Shown here: positions 25,401 to 37,400 of the stretch, in pieces | Layout: each line of letters begins with the position of its first letter | How positions within the stretch are numbered: the stretch's first letter is position 1 | Source of the DNA: Bedellia somnulentella | Taxonomy: Eukaryota > Arthropoda > Insecta > Lepidoptera > Bedelliidae | Reading direction: 5' to 3' | Assembly: GCA_963576735.1 (NCBI GenBank) | Contig: OY755198.1 | Coordinates: 310,001-374,000, forward strand | Length of the DNA stretch: 64,000 nt | Notes under the pieces: model-generated | Told to the model about the DNA's origin: nothing | Seen by the model: only the letters and a program-made list of their open reading frames with translations | The model's database searches: none | Made by a program: the position numbers and the translations under genes

Positions 25401-28400
25401 CACCAAAACCTCGAACGAGCTTCAGCCTTCATCTTTATAATGCCAATATGACCCCTATGTAGCTCCTTAAATATTGAAAGTTGTAATTCATGTGGAATAA
25501 CTACTCTAGTTCCTCTCATTAAACACCCCTTTTCGACAGCTAATTCATTTTGACACAAAAAATATGGACGTAAATTTTTGTCAATAACATTTTTGGGCCA
25601 CCCTTTTAATACATATCTCATGACTTGAGAAGTGACTTTATTGCTGGACGTAAACTTAGCGAGCTCGACTAATGTTATTAAATTCGAATGCGATTCAAAC
25701 ACGAAATTGATGTAACAAGCTACGTCTGGTTGAGCCGGTGATTCATACTTGTTGTCAGATAAGGAAGAAACCGGTTGCGCTCGCGCGGCCGCCGCCGTCG
25801 AGTCGCTCTTATCATTATCACACAACATGGAACGACTAAAGAAGTCTGCACAATTTGATGCGCTATTTACAAACTCTATCTTATAGTTATAAGCAGATAG
25901 AAAAATTGCATATCTTTGTAAACGGTTAGCAGAAACTTCAGGGATTCCTTTTTCAGGGTGGAAAATTGAAATTAGGGGTTTATGGTCAGTTTTGAGAATA
26001 AAAGGGCTCGATCTGCCATATAAATATTGATGAAATTTTTTCACCCCGAAAATAATAGCGGTGGCCTCTTTTTGAATCTGACTGTAGCTTTTTTCTGCTG
26101 AATTCAAAGATCTGGACGCATAAGAAACCGGGCGCTCGATTCCGTCTTCAACAATCTGAGAGAGCACTGCACCCAACCCCCATGGAGACGCATCCACCGT
26201 CAAAATTATTCGTGCATCCGGGTTATAATGGGCAAGTGTATTATCTGATGCTAAATCGTTTTTTATCAAAGTAAATGAAACATTGTGTTCTTTAGTCCAA
26301 TTCCATTTAACATTTTTTTGCAACAACTCATGTAATGGGGCTAAAGTTGAAGATGCATTTTTAATGAATATTCTATAATAATTTACTAAACCCAAAAATG
26401 ACTTTAACTCAGTTACATTTGTAGGGATTTTGGCCTCGATGATGGCCCTTACCTTTTCAGGGCATTTATGTAAACCATCTTTATCGATAGTAAAACCTAA
26501 ATAAGTTACGGAATCTTGAAAAAACATACATTTTTCTTTTTTTAAAACTAGTCCGGCTTTGTCCAATCTTCTAAAAACTTCATACAGCCTAGCCATGTGT
26601 TCTGCCTCGGTTTTACCTGTTATTAAAATGTCATCTAAAAATAACAAAACCCCATCTTGTAACAAACCTTTAGAGGGTGCTGACCCTGCTGAATTACCCA
26701 AGTTTTCGGTATTGGACGTAAACAGTATGTTAGCTAGTGTGCGTTGAAAAATGGCCGGCGCGCTTGATAAACCAAACACAAGTCTGGTAAAATTATAGAG
26801 ACCTTTGTGTGTATTGATGCAAGTTAGGTTTTTAGAAGATTGACTTAGCAATAACTGTGAATAAGCTCCAGAGAGATCTAATTTTGAAAATTTCACACCG
26901 TTATGTAATTTAGAAAATAATTCCTCCACCCGCGGTAACGGATACTTATCAACTATTAACTGTTTATTGATAGTAACAGAATAATCGGCACATAGTCGAA
27001 TTTTACCGTCCTTTCTTAGCACGGGTACTATCGGACTTGCATACTCCGAAAATGTAACGGGTTCTATGATGCCTAATTTTTCCAACCTATCAAGTTCTTC
27101 CTCCAGCTTTGGCCTGAGCGAAAATGGTACAGGACGAGCTTTACAGTAAATTGGGACAGAATCACGTTTTAAATTTAAATTAACCTCGAGACCAGTACAA
27201 CAACCTAAACTGTCTGAAAATAAATGTGGGAAACTTTGTGAAAATTTACTCATAAAGGTATCTGTTTGACAGATATTAACAGAACAAATTTGCATTTTAA
27301 ATTTGGCAAAAAAATCTCGCCCTAATAAAGGGGGACCACCATTTTCTACCACAAATAAATCAATATTTTCCGTAAGTGAATTGTAACTGAAAGGAAGGTT
27401 AATTTTCCCTAGGATTTTAATAAGACCACCGTTATAACTACGTAAAATTTTTTTACTGCTTTGAAGAGAGTAATCTGAAAAATATTTAAAGTAAAGGTAA
27501 TCTGAAATAACCGTCACAGCCGATCCCGTATCAACTTCAAAAGTAATGCTTCTATTATCTACCATAACAGACTCATGCATAGGCTCCCCATGAAGTGATC
27601 TAATGTTAAAAAGTAACTTCTTACCATCATCCCCATCATCCGAAAAATATTGCAAGTAATTTTGGTTTTCACTTTTGTTTACATTTTTATCACAAACGCG
27701 CTGCATATGACCTTTTAGACCACACTTTTTACAATACACATTTTTAAAACGACATTTTTTTTCACTATGACCGTAAAATCCACACACGCTGCACTGCAAA
27801 CTAGGACGAGCCGGGGGCCCTCCTTTACGGACGTCGCGTGACACTATCTTCTGCACCTCCGAGTACGGTACTGACTGGTGAGAATCGGACAACACCCGAG
27901 CTCCAGCTCGGGCACAATTGACACTTTCAGCCAGATCTACTGCTCTCTGTAGGGTAAGCTGCTCCAGCGGCTCGCCAAAAAGTTTATCACGAGCTGGTCC
28001 GTTAGTCAACCCGAGTACAAAACGGTCTCTAAGGTTTTCTTGTAAAACCCCGGGTTGGAACTCGCAACTCTTAGCCAAACTTCGCACTCGCACTGCCCAC
28101 TCCGCCAACGATTCGCCCGGCGACTGTGCAGCTGTATGGAAATAGTGACGTTGAGCGAAAATGCACCGCTTTGTCGAAAAATGACCATCGAGCAGACCAA
28201 CCACTTCTTCATAAGACAGGTTGCCCACATCCCTTGGTGATGCCAAATCCTGAATGAGCTGGTATGTAGCCTCTGAAAGACTACTCAACAAAATAGCTCG
28301 GCGTTTAACCGCCGCTTTGTCCGCCACGCTGTCAATGTCGTTAGCCATGAACCATTGCTCCAACCGACCTTTGAAGGAGTTCCAGTCGTTTATTTCATGG

Positions 28401-31400
28401 TTAAACGATGACAATACTCCAATTGATTGAGCCATGTTAATTACCCAAATAAATAGTAATAGATAGAAACGTAAGTTCCGACTGCGCCACTGTTAGTTTG
28501 GAGAGCAATAAAAATGCGTGAACACGGTACTAGCTATTTAATCCAACTGACTTTGTCATTACAAATATTGTATTACCCACTAAAACATTATAACATGTAT
28601 GAAAGCCGAACTTACTCAAATCATCAGTAGAAACTCGTCTCTCCTCCTTAGAATGCTCCGCTTGGTAGTCCAGAGCTATATTCATACATGCGATGGTCAG
28701 ACATGGGATGTGCGATGGCCGGACTTTCATTTTCGTTAGGAATCTGCAATTTGGATGGAGTTGTATATTTGTACTGCTGTGTAGTGTCGGCTTAGAATAA
28801 CACTACCCCATTTCTGCCGGTGGGTGTACGTAAGAGGCGACTAACGGTGTTGGGGCTTTTAAGGGATTTTTGGGCGATGCGGTTGGAGACCCATCACCAA
28901 CAACCTTTATTTTGCCATCTTTTCCCCACTCAACTTTCCAAAAGTGGCAGAGGATCTTCTAGTTCCTTAGCTCTGGCTACCCCTTCTTGGGATTTATAGC
29001 CGTGAGTATATGTATGTATGTTGTATATTTGTTTAGTAGGCTATTTCATGGCAGGGATATTTATAAATAGGAAATGAAGGAAAGAAAATTTTCGCACTAG
29101 TAGCCACTTGACACTTTAGCTCAATTGGCAGAGCGACGGGGGCGTATACTCGGAGGTCGTGGGTTCGATTCCCGCGGGTGTCGAAATTTTTCTTTCCTTT
29201 ATTTATTAGTAATAATCCCCACTGTTAGTTTGGAGAGTAATAAAAATACGTGGTAACGGTACTAGCTATTTAATTCAACTGACGAAGTAATACAAATATT
29301 GGATTACCCACTAAAACATTATAACATCCCTCCCATACAAGATTAAAACTTAAAAAAGAACAATAACTTAACGTTACGCTAAACTTATTAACTAACTTTT
29401 TTACGTGGTCGTAGATTATAGCGCGGGGGTTGTTCAGTAGTTACTGGTTCCGCCTCTGAACCTATCAACACTGGCGGTAAAGGGGCTGTGCTAGGAACAC
29501 TGGTCTCCGTGACTTCGCCTGGGATACAATCTTGCCACTCTTCTGGAGAACATTCGGGAATGGAGCTGCCACTTACAGGGTTCACTGACTGCCTAGCTTC
29601 TTGTTCAGTTGCCCGTTGATTGTCCTCGGCTGGCATGACTGGAGTAACTTCTTCTGTAGGCAAACATTGAGTGTTCACCATGGTCGGTGAGGGTTGCGAT
29701 GACGTATTGAGTCTAAACGACAATGGCAGCAACGAATCGTCGTGTGAAGACACAGCAGGACATTGTGGCTGATTAGATTGTTTCACTTCTACTTCCACAC
29801 TCTCCCCTTTTAATTTCCTTATTTGGTTTTTATGACGTTTGACAATTTTATTATTTTCTTGAAGTAAAACCAAATACGTAGATTTACCCAATACTTTTTG
29901 AACAATCCCCTTTTCCCAAAATGGTTTATTGTTCTTATAAATTCTGACGTGAACTAATTCATTGGCACTAAAATCAATTTTCCGATTACCCTTATAAAAT
30001 CTAGCCTGTAAGGACTGATTTTGTTGCACATTAGCAGAGATCGACAAATCGGATGATGGGAGTGATGTGGATTTCAAAAAGTCTAAACGACATCTAAGTT
30101 TTCGACCAAAGAGCACTTCAGCAGGAGACCTTTTGGTAGTGGAATGTTCCGAATTGCGGTAATAAAATAAAAATTCGTTAAGTTTCAAGTCTAAATTACG
30201 ACTATTTGAGACTAAAATACCTTTCAGAGCTTTCTTAACAATTTTTACGTAACTCTCGGCTTGTCCATTGCTCGCTGGGTGATAAGCTGGAGCTGTCAAG
30301 TGAGTTATGCCATTACTTGTACAGAATGATTCGAACTCGGAGGAAACGAAGGAAGGGCCGTTGTCCGAGCAAATGGTACGAAATAAGCCAAACCTAGCCA
30401 TTAACTCACATAAGATTTTAATAATTGTTTTTGAACTATAACCTGTTGTTACATTGAAAACCTCAACCCACTTAGAATGTGCATCGACTATGACTAAAAA
30501 CATTTTATCATTAATTGGGCCCAAAAGATCTAAGTGTACCCTTTCCCACGGTTCGGCTGGGTACGGCCAAGGAGTGAGAGGGGCGCGGGCGGGCGCGGGC
30601 TGCAGCTGGGCGCACACTGCGCAGTCAGCCAGCGCGCGCTCCAGCGCGCTAGACATACCAGGCCACCAGAACCTCGAACGGGCTTCCGCCTTCATTTTTA
30701 TTATACCAACATGACCCCTATGTAACTCCAAAAATATTGAAGATTGTAACTCCACTGGAATAACTACTCTTGTCCCTCTCATTAAACACCCTTTTTCGAC
30801 AGCTAGTTCATTTTGACACAAAAAATATGGACGCAAATTTTTGTCAATTATATTTTTGGGCCACCCTTTTAATACATATCTCATTACTTGCGAAGTGATT
30901 TTATTACTGGACGTAGACTTAGCGAGCTCAACTAATGTTATTAAATTCGATTGCGAGTCGAACACAAAATTTATGTAACAAGCTACGTCTGGTTGAGCCG
31001 GCGAATCATAGTTGTTGTGATATGAATAAGAAACCGGTTGTGCTCGCACTGCCCGCGCGGTCGACTCACTCTTATCACACAACATGGAACGACTAAAGAA
31101 GTCTGCACAATTGGATGCGCTATTTATATATTCTATTTTATAGTTATAAGCGGATAAAAAGATCGCATATCTTTGTAATCGGTTAGCAGAAACTTCGGGT
31201 ATTCCTTTTTCAGGGTGGAAAATTGAAAGGAGCGGTTTATGGTCAGTTTTGAGAATAAAAGGATTCGATCTGCCATATAAATATTGATGGAATTTTCTCA
31301 CCCCGAATATAATAGCTGTAGCCTCTTTTTGAATCTGACTGTAGCTTTTTTCTGCCGAATTCAAAGATCTGGATGCATAAGAAACTGGGTGCTCGATTCC

Positions 31401-34400
31401 GTCTTTGTCTATTTGCGAGAGCACTGCCCCCAAACCCCACGGTGACGCATCCACCGTCAATATTATTCGTGCATCAGGGTTATAATGGGCAAGTGTATTA
31501 TCTGATGCTAAATCTTTTTTTATCAAACTAAATGAAGCAGAGTGTTCTTTAGTCCAATTCCATTTAACATTTTTCTGCAACAACTCATGTAAAGGGGCTA
31601 AAATTGATGACGCATTTTTAATAAATATTCTATAATAATTCACTAAACCCAAAAATGACTTTAATTCTGTTGTGTTCGTAGGGATTTTGGCCTCAATAAT
31701 TGCCCTTACTTTTTCAGGACATTTATGTAAACCGTCCTTATCGATAGTAAAACCTAAATAAGTAACAGAGTCTTGAAAAAACATACATTTTTCCTTCTTT
31801 AAAACTAAACCGGCTTTGTCTAGCCGTCTAAAAACTTCATACAGTCTAGCCATATGTTCTGCCTCGGTGCTGCCTGTTATTAAGATGTCATCCAAAAATA
31901 ACAAAACCCCATCTTGTAACAAACCTTTAACGGGTTCTATGATTCCTAATTTTTCCAACCTATCAAGTTCTTCCTCCAGCTTTGGCCTTAGCGAAAATGG
32001 AACAGGACGAGCTTTACAGTAAATGGGAACCGAATCAGGTTTTAAATTCAAATTAACCTCGAGACCCTTACAACATCCTAAGCTGTCTGAAAATAAATGC
32101 GGAAAACATTGTGAAAATTTACTCAAAAAAGTATCTGTTTGACAGATATTAATAGGGCATATTTGCATTTCAAATTTAGCAATAAAATCTCGCCCTAATA
32201 AAGGTGGTCCACCATTTTCTACCACAAATAAATCAATATTTTCCGTACGCGAATTATAACTGAAAGGAAGGTTAATTTTTCCTAGTATTTTAATAAGACT
32301 TCCGTTATAGCTACGCAAAATTTTTTTACTGCTTTGAAGAGAGTAGTCTGAAAAATATTTATAATAAAGATAATCTGAAATTACCGTAACAGCCGAACCT
32401 GTATCAACTTCAAAAGTTAAGCTTTTATTATCTACAATAATAGACTCATGCATAGGCTCCCCCTGAAGTGATCTAATATTAAAAAGTAACTTCTTACCAT
32501 CATCCCCATCATCCGAACAATATTGCAAATAATTTTGTTTTTCACTTTTGCTCACATTTTTATCACAAACGCGCTGCAAATGGCCTTTTAGACCACACTT
32601 TTTACAAACCACATTTTTAAAACGACATTTGTTATCACGATGGCCGTAATATCCACACACGCTACACTGCAGACTAGGACGAGGCGGGGCCCCTCCTCTA
32701 CAGCTGGACGGGCTAGTCGAACCAGCCGAGTCTCGGTGTACTGCTCTGACGTCGCGCGATACTATCTTCTGCACCTCCGAGAAAGGTACTGACTGGTGAG
32801 AACCGGACAACACCCGAGCTCCAGCTCGGGAACAATTCACGCTTTCAGCCAGTTGTACTGCTTTTTGTAGGGTAAGCTGCTCCAGCGGCTCGGCAAACAG
32901 TTTATCACGAGCTGGTCCGTTTGTCAACCCGAGTACAAAACGGTCTCTAAGGTTTTCTTGCAAAACACTGGTTTGGAATTCACAACTCTTAGCCAAACTT
33001 CGCACTCGCACTGCCCACTCCGCGAACGATTCGCCCGGCGACTGGACTGCTGTATGGAAATGATGCCGTTGAGCAAAAGTGCACCGCGTTGTTGAAAAAT
33101 GACCATCGAACAGATCAATCACTTCTTCATAAGACAGATTGCCCACATCTCTTGGTGATGCCAAATCCTGAATGAGCTGGTAAGTAGTCTCTGAAAGACT
33201 ACTCAACAAAATAGCTCGGCGTTTAACCGCCGCTTTGTCCGCCACGCTGTCAATGTCGTTAGCCAAAAACCACTGCTCCAAACGACCTTTAAAGGAGTTC
33301 CAGTCGTTAATTTCATAGTTAAACGATGACAAAACTCCAATCGATTGAGACATGTTAACTTCACAATTATATAATATTTGATAGAAACGTAAGTTCCGGC
33401 TGCGCCACTGTTAGTTTGGAGAGTAATAAAAATACGTGGTAACGGTACTAGCTATTTAATTCAACTGACGAAGTAATACAAATATTGGATTACCCACTAA
33501 AACATTATAACAGTTTTCATGAACAAAACATTGTAATTAAGGATATTTACAATTATAGATTATGTAAAAGTATCGTAAGATAGCTCTTTTCTTTCCGCTC
33601 TTATGTAAATACATAGGGTATTGGCGCTTTTTAAGAGGTTTTTGGACAATCGGGATGAAAAGTCATATCATTTTCCCACTCAACTTCCAAAAGTAAAATA
33701 TACATACATACATACATATACTCACGGCTATAGTTCCCTAGAAGGGGTAACCAGAGCTAAGGAATAATAAATTCCTCAGCCACTTTTGGAAGTTGAGTGG
33801 GTGAAAGATGGTAAAAATAAAGGTTTTTGGTGATGGGTCACCAACCGCATCGCCCAAAAATCTGATAGAAAGCCCCAATACCCTTAGTCGCCTCTTACGA
33901 CACCCTTGGGAAGAAAGGGGTAGCGACATTCTAAGCCGGCACTACACGGCATATTAATTATATAACAATTAATTATAGATCATAACCGTGAGATAGATAA
34001 CAAAATATTCTGACAACTCAAAGTGCAATCTAACTGACTCTAAAGATCAAAGGCATAGTTTTAAGCGTACTTTGCATTGCTTCAGTTATTTTTAATTGTT
34101 AACTGATTTTTATAACTATATATTGGATCATAATTTGTGCTGTATAGTGTCGGCTTAGAATAGCACTACCCCATTTCTTCCGGTGGGTGTACGTATAAGG
34201 CTACTAACATTATTGGGGCTTTTTAAGGGATTTTTGGGCGATGCGGTTGGAGACCATCACCAACAACCTTTATTTTACCATATTTTCCCCACTCAACTTC
34301 CAAAAGTGACTGAGGAATTTTTATATCCTTAGCTCTGGCTCCCCTTCTAGGGATTTAAAGCCGTGAGTATATGTATGTATGTATGTATGTATATTTATTA

Positions 34401-37400
34401 AAAAACCCATATTTACCTGTCGAAGAGATTAACAGCGTGCAGAAAGACCTCTGTGGAGAGGTCGAACCACACTTTGAGACATCGCAGGATGTGGGCAGCG
34501 CCGTCCCGCGCGCCTATGGTCACGTCGTCGCCCTAACATATTCATTGCAATTAGTTCAGTAGTTTTTGAAAATTGCAATCGAAAGGGGGATTTAAGATGC
34601 ATAAATGAGATGTAAAGGCAAGTAACCGTGATAGCCCAGTGGGTAGAACACTCGGTTATCGTGCAAACGACTAGTGTTCAAATCCTGAGTCGGGCCTACA
34701 CCAATTTGTCTTTTCTAAAGACATATGTGTGGTTAATTTATCATGGTTGTTAACGGTGAGGGAAAACATCGTGAGGAAACCCACATGGCTGAGTTGTACT
34801 TAGTCATGTGACAGTGTATTCGTACAAAACGGCGATAGGCCTGCCCCCTATCACGTGAGTACACTGTCCATGCAAAACGTGGGTACTCTGAACACCAGGT
34901 GACAAAGTCACGTGATGTTCAGAAGTATTAGTACCTCTGCCAACCCCTTCGGGGATATTCGGCGTGAACGTTTATGTTATGTTATGTAAAGGCAATTTTA
35001 AATAAGATACACACATGCCTGCTTAGAATACCCACAAGTGTGGTAAGAGGCGGCTAAGGGTTTTTAACGATACTTTATTTCTACCATATCAACTTCCAAA
35101 TGTGGCTGAGGAGTTTTTAGTTTTGAAGCTCTGGCAACCGCTTTTAGGGATTTATAGCCGTGAGTATATGTATGTATGTACATGAGTAAAAGTTACACCT
35201 AAAACAGCAAATATAAGTGCAATATGTCTACCCAGTGTTATTTGTTAAGTTATATCTTGTTTTGTCTTCTAGATACTAGATAGAGTTATAAGCTTATTCT
35301 ACGTCGCGGTATTAAGTCTTTTATATCATAGCATAGATATTTACAGTTAAAAACTACCCAGTTAGTAAATCAACTACATCTGCCGTGTAGTGTCGGCTTG
35401 GAATAACACTACCCCATTCCAACCCGTGGGTGATCGTAAGAGGCGACTAGGTGTGGCTTAAGTGATTTTTGGGCGATGCGGTTGGAGACCAGTCACCAAA
35501 AACATTTATTCTTATCATCTTTTCCCCACTCAACTTCCAAAAGTGGCTGAGGAATTTCTCATTCCAAAGCTCTGGCTACCCCGTTAAGGGATATTTAGCC
35601 GTGAGTATAAGTCAAGTATCAAGTCGTTAAAATAAAAAGCGCACGTTTACTACATTCCTACTTCTCTATTATGTAAGTGAAACAACAAGGTTGGTCCAAG
35701 GTTACGTCTGTATAATGTGTTTACAAATATTCTAATGCGTAAATATATTTCTACATACTTTCGCTTGACTATTGAGACAGAGTTATGAGATTCATCTGGA
35801 ATACATACATACATATACTCACGACTATAAATCCCTAGAAGGGGTAGCCAGAGCTAAGGAATTAGAAGTTCCTCAGCCACGTTTGGAAAGTTGAGTGGGG
35901 AAAAGATGGTAAAATAAAGGTTGTTGGTGATGGGTCTCCAACCGCATCGCCTTCCTTAAAAGCCCCAATACCGTTAGTCGCCTCTTACGTACACCCACCG
36001 GAAGGAATGGGGTAGTGCTATTCTAAGCCGACACTACACAGCAATACATGGAATACATACATATAGCATAAGTTCACATTGGGGTAGACAGATACTGATC
36101 GCGACTTCAAATATCTAACGATATTACACTTTTATTTATATAAATATAATACATATTTAAATTTTAATCATTTATTTATTTTCCATTGTACAAGGGCTAC
36201 TCTGTTTTACATGTTAATAATGTTCATGTCCCCCAGCCAAAACAAATTACAGACGTAACGCCTATCTTATCAGATCTTGCAATCAATTTAATTATTATAA
36301 TGATAAACTCACTTTGGATCTATTCCATAACAGTATAGCTCACATTAAGCGATCATTTGCAAATGACTTTTTTTTTTATTTTAGTATTTCAAATTAGCGG
36401 TTGCTGTTGCCGAATATTGGTTTGTCACATCATTTGTTTCGGTGCATTTTTCTTGCTGTTGTTTTATTAATTAGTTAAGTTTATTTTTTAGTTAAGGGCC
36501 TCCCCGCATTTTGCAGCTATTGCGCTCACTCTTACGTCAAATTTACTGAGAGTGACAGGGACGGAAAAAACGCGCGCGCAGGATAAATGTAGTTTATTTA
36601 GTTATAATGAATAACTATAATGTTTAAATGAAAAGTTAAACATCAAAGTTACAGATCTTAAAGCTACGCGTATATAGACACATAATGAGTTCACATGTAT
36701 GTTATGCCAGTGGAGCCTATACGGTTTTTATGAAAACAAAGCATGTTCCAATTCAATTTTTTTCATCATATTTTTCAACAAATTATTAAAATGTTATACA
36801 TCAAATTTTAACACCATGAACTAATCACCAATATATATTTCATTCATGTCATATCAATATCATCAAATCAGACTTTATAGAATTTCCAAACAATCAATAT
36901 CAACCTATTTTTCCGGGGACGCCCTTAAGTGTTTTGTTCCTCTGTTGTTTTCGATGTTCTTTATTTTTATGCATATGTGGGAGCTTGTTATTGGCCTATT
37001 TCTGCCTATGTTATTATTTTATATTGTAAATTTAGATGTCGTAAAAAAGCTAGTAGTATTTATCGCTGTACATCTATACTGATTTTATTATTAAGAGGGA
37101 AGATTCTTGTGTTTGTCTGTAATGAACAGGCTCCGCAACCACACAATCTATTTATAAAAAGTTAGTCGCCTCTTACGTCCACCCATCGGTAGAAACGGGG
37201 TAGTGCTATTCTAAGCCGACACTACACGGCAAAATCATAACTTAACTTAACAATCATAATTTAAACCCACAACGCCGTTCTGTGTAAAGGCGGGTGTTCT
37301 ACCCATTGAGCTATCACGATTCTTCCGGTTGTCTTTAACTTATTTAGTTTAATAAGCTGATTACGATTGGTAAATAACTTTGCGACTTCTCATGTCTGTT

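Larger units (their letters stand above)
23963..28595 (-). mobile_element. Ty3/gypsy LTR retrotransposon, element 1
   Basis: 4633 bp, bounded by identical-looking 105-bp LTRs (23963-24067 and 28491-28595, TGTTAG...TATAACA on the plus strand) and a 5-bp target duplication TGTAT (23958-23962, 28596-28600). The primer site next to the 5' LTR reads TGGCGCAGTCGGAAC, complementary to the 3' end of an insect tRNA-Ser. A purine tract GAGGGAGGG precedes the 3' LTR. One long gag-pol frame and no env. Similarity of the LTRs and the intact frame suggest recent insertion. Confidence 0.93.
29223..33512 (-). mobile_element. Ty3/gypsy LTR retrotransposon, element 2 (deleted RT)
   Basis: 4290 bp with 104-bp LTRs at 29223-29326 and 33409-33512, same family as element 1. 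The primer site is TGGCGCAGCCGGAAC, one change from element 1. Flanks do not show a target duplication: CCCAC on the left, GTTTT on the right. It sits inside an interspersed sequence (AATAATCCCCAC...) also seen at 61165 and 63282. Confidence 0.92.

Noticed and set aside
25271..28240. Small plus-strand frames inside the gypsy elements
   Set aside because: Antisense shadows of gag-pol codons.
23963..28595. Endogenous errantivirus with an envelope gene
   Set aside because: gag-pol ends about 45 bp from the 3' LTR and there is no room for env; it is an env-less Ty3/gypsy element.
29109..29182. Functional tRNA gene
   Set aside because: A and B boxes and three arms look right, but the anticodon arm does not form a 5-bp stem with a 7-nt loop, and two other diverged copies exist. 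Treated as a tRNA-like repeat.
36846..37165. Two overlapping 78-codon hydrophobic frames
   Set aside because: AT-rich sequence easily gives hydrophobic frames; no splice sites, domains or repeats support them.
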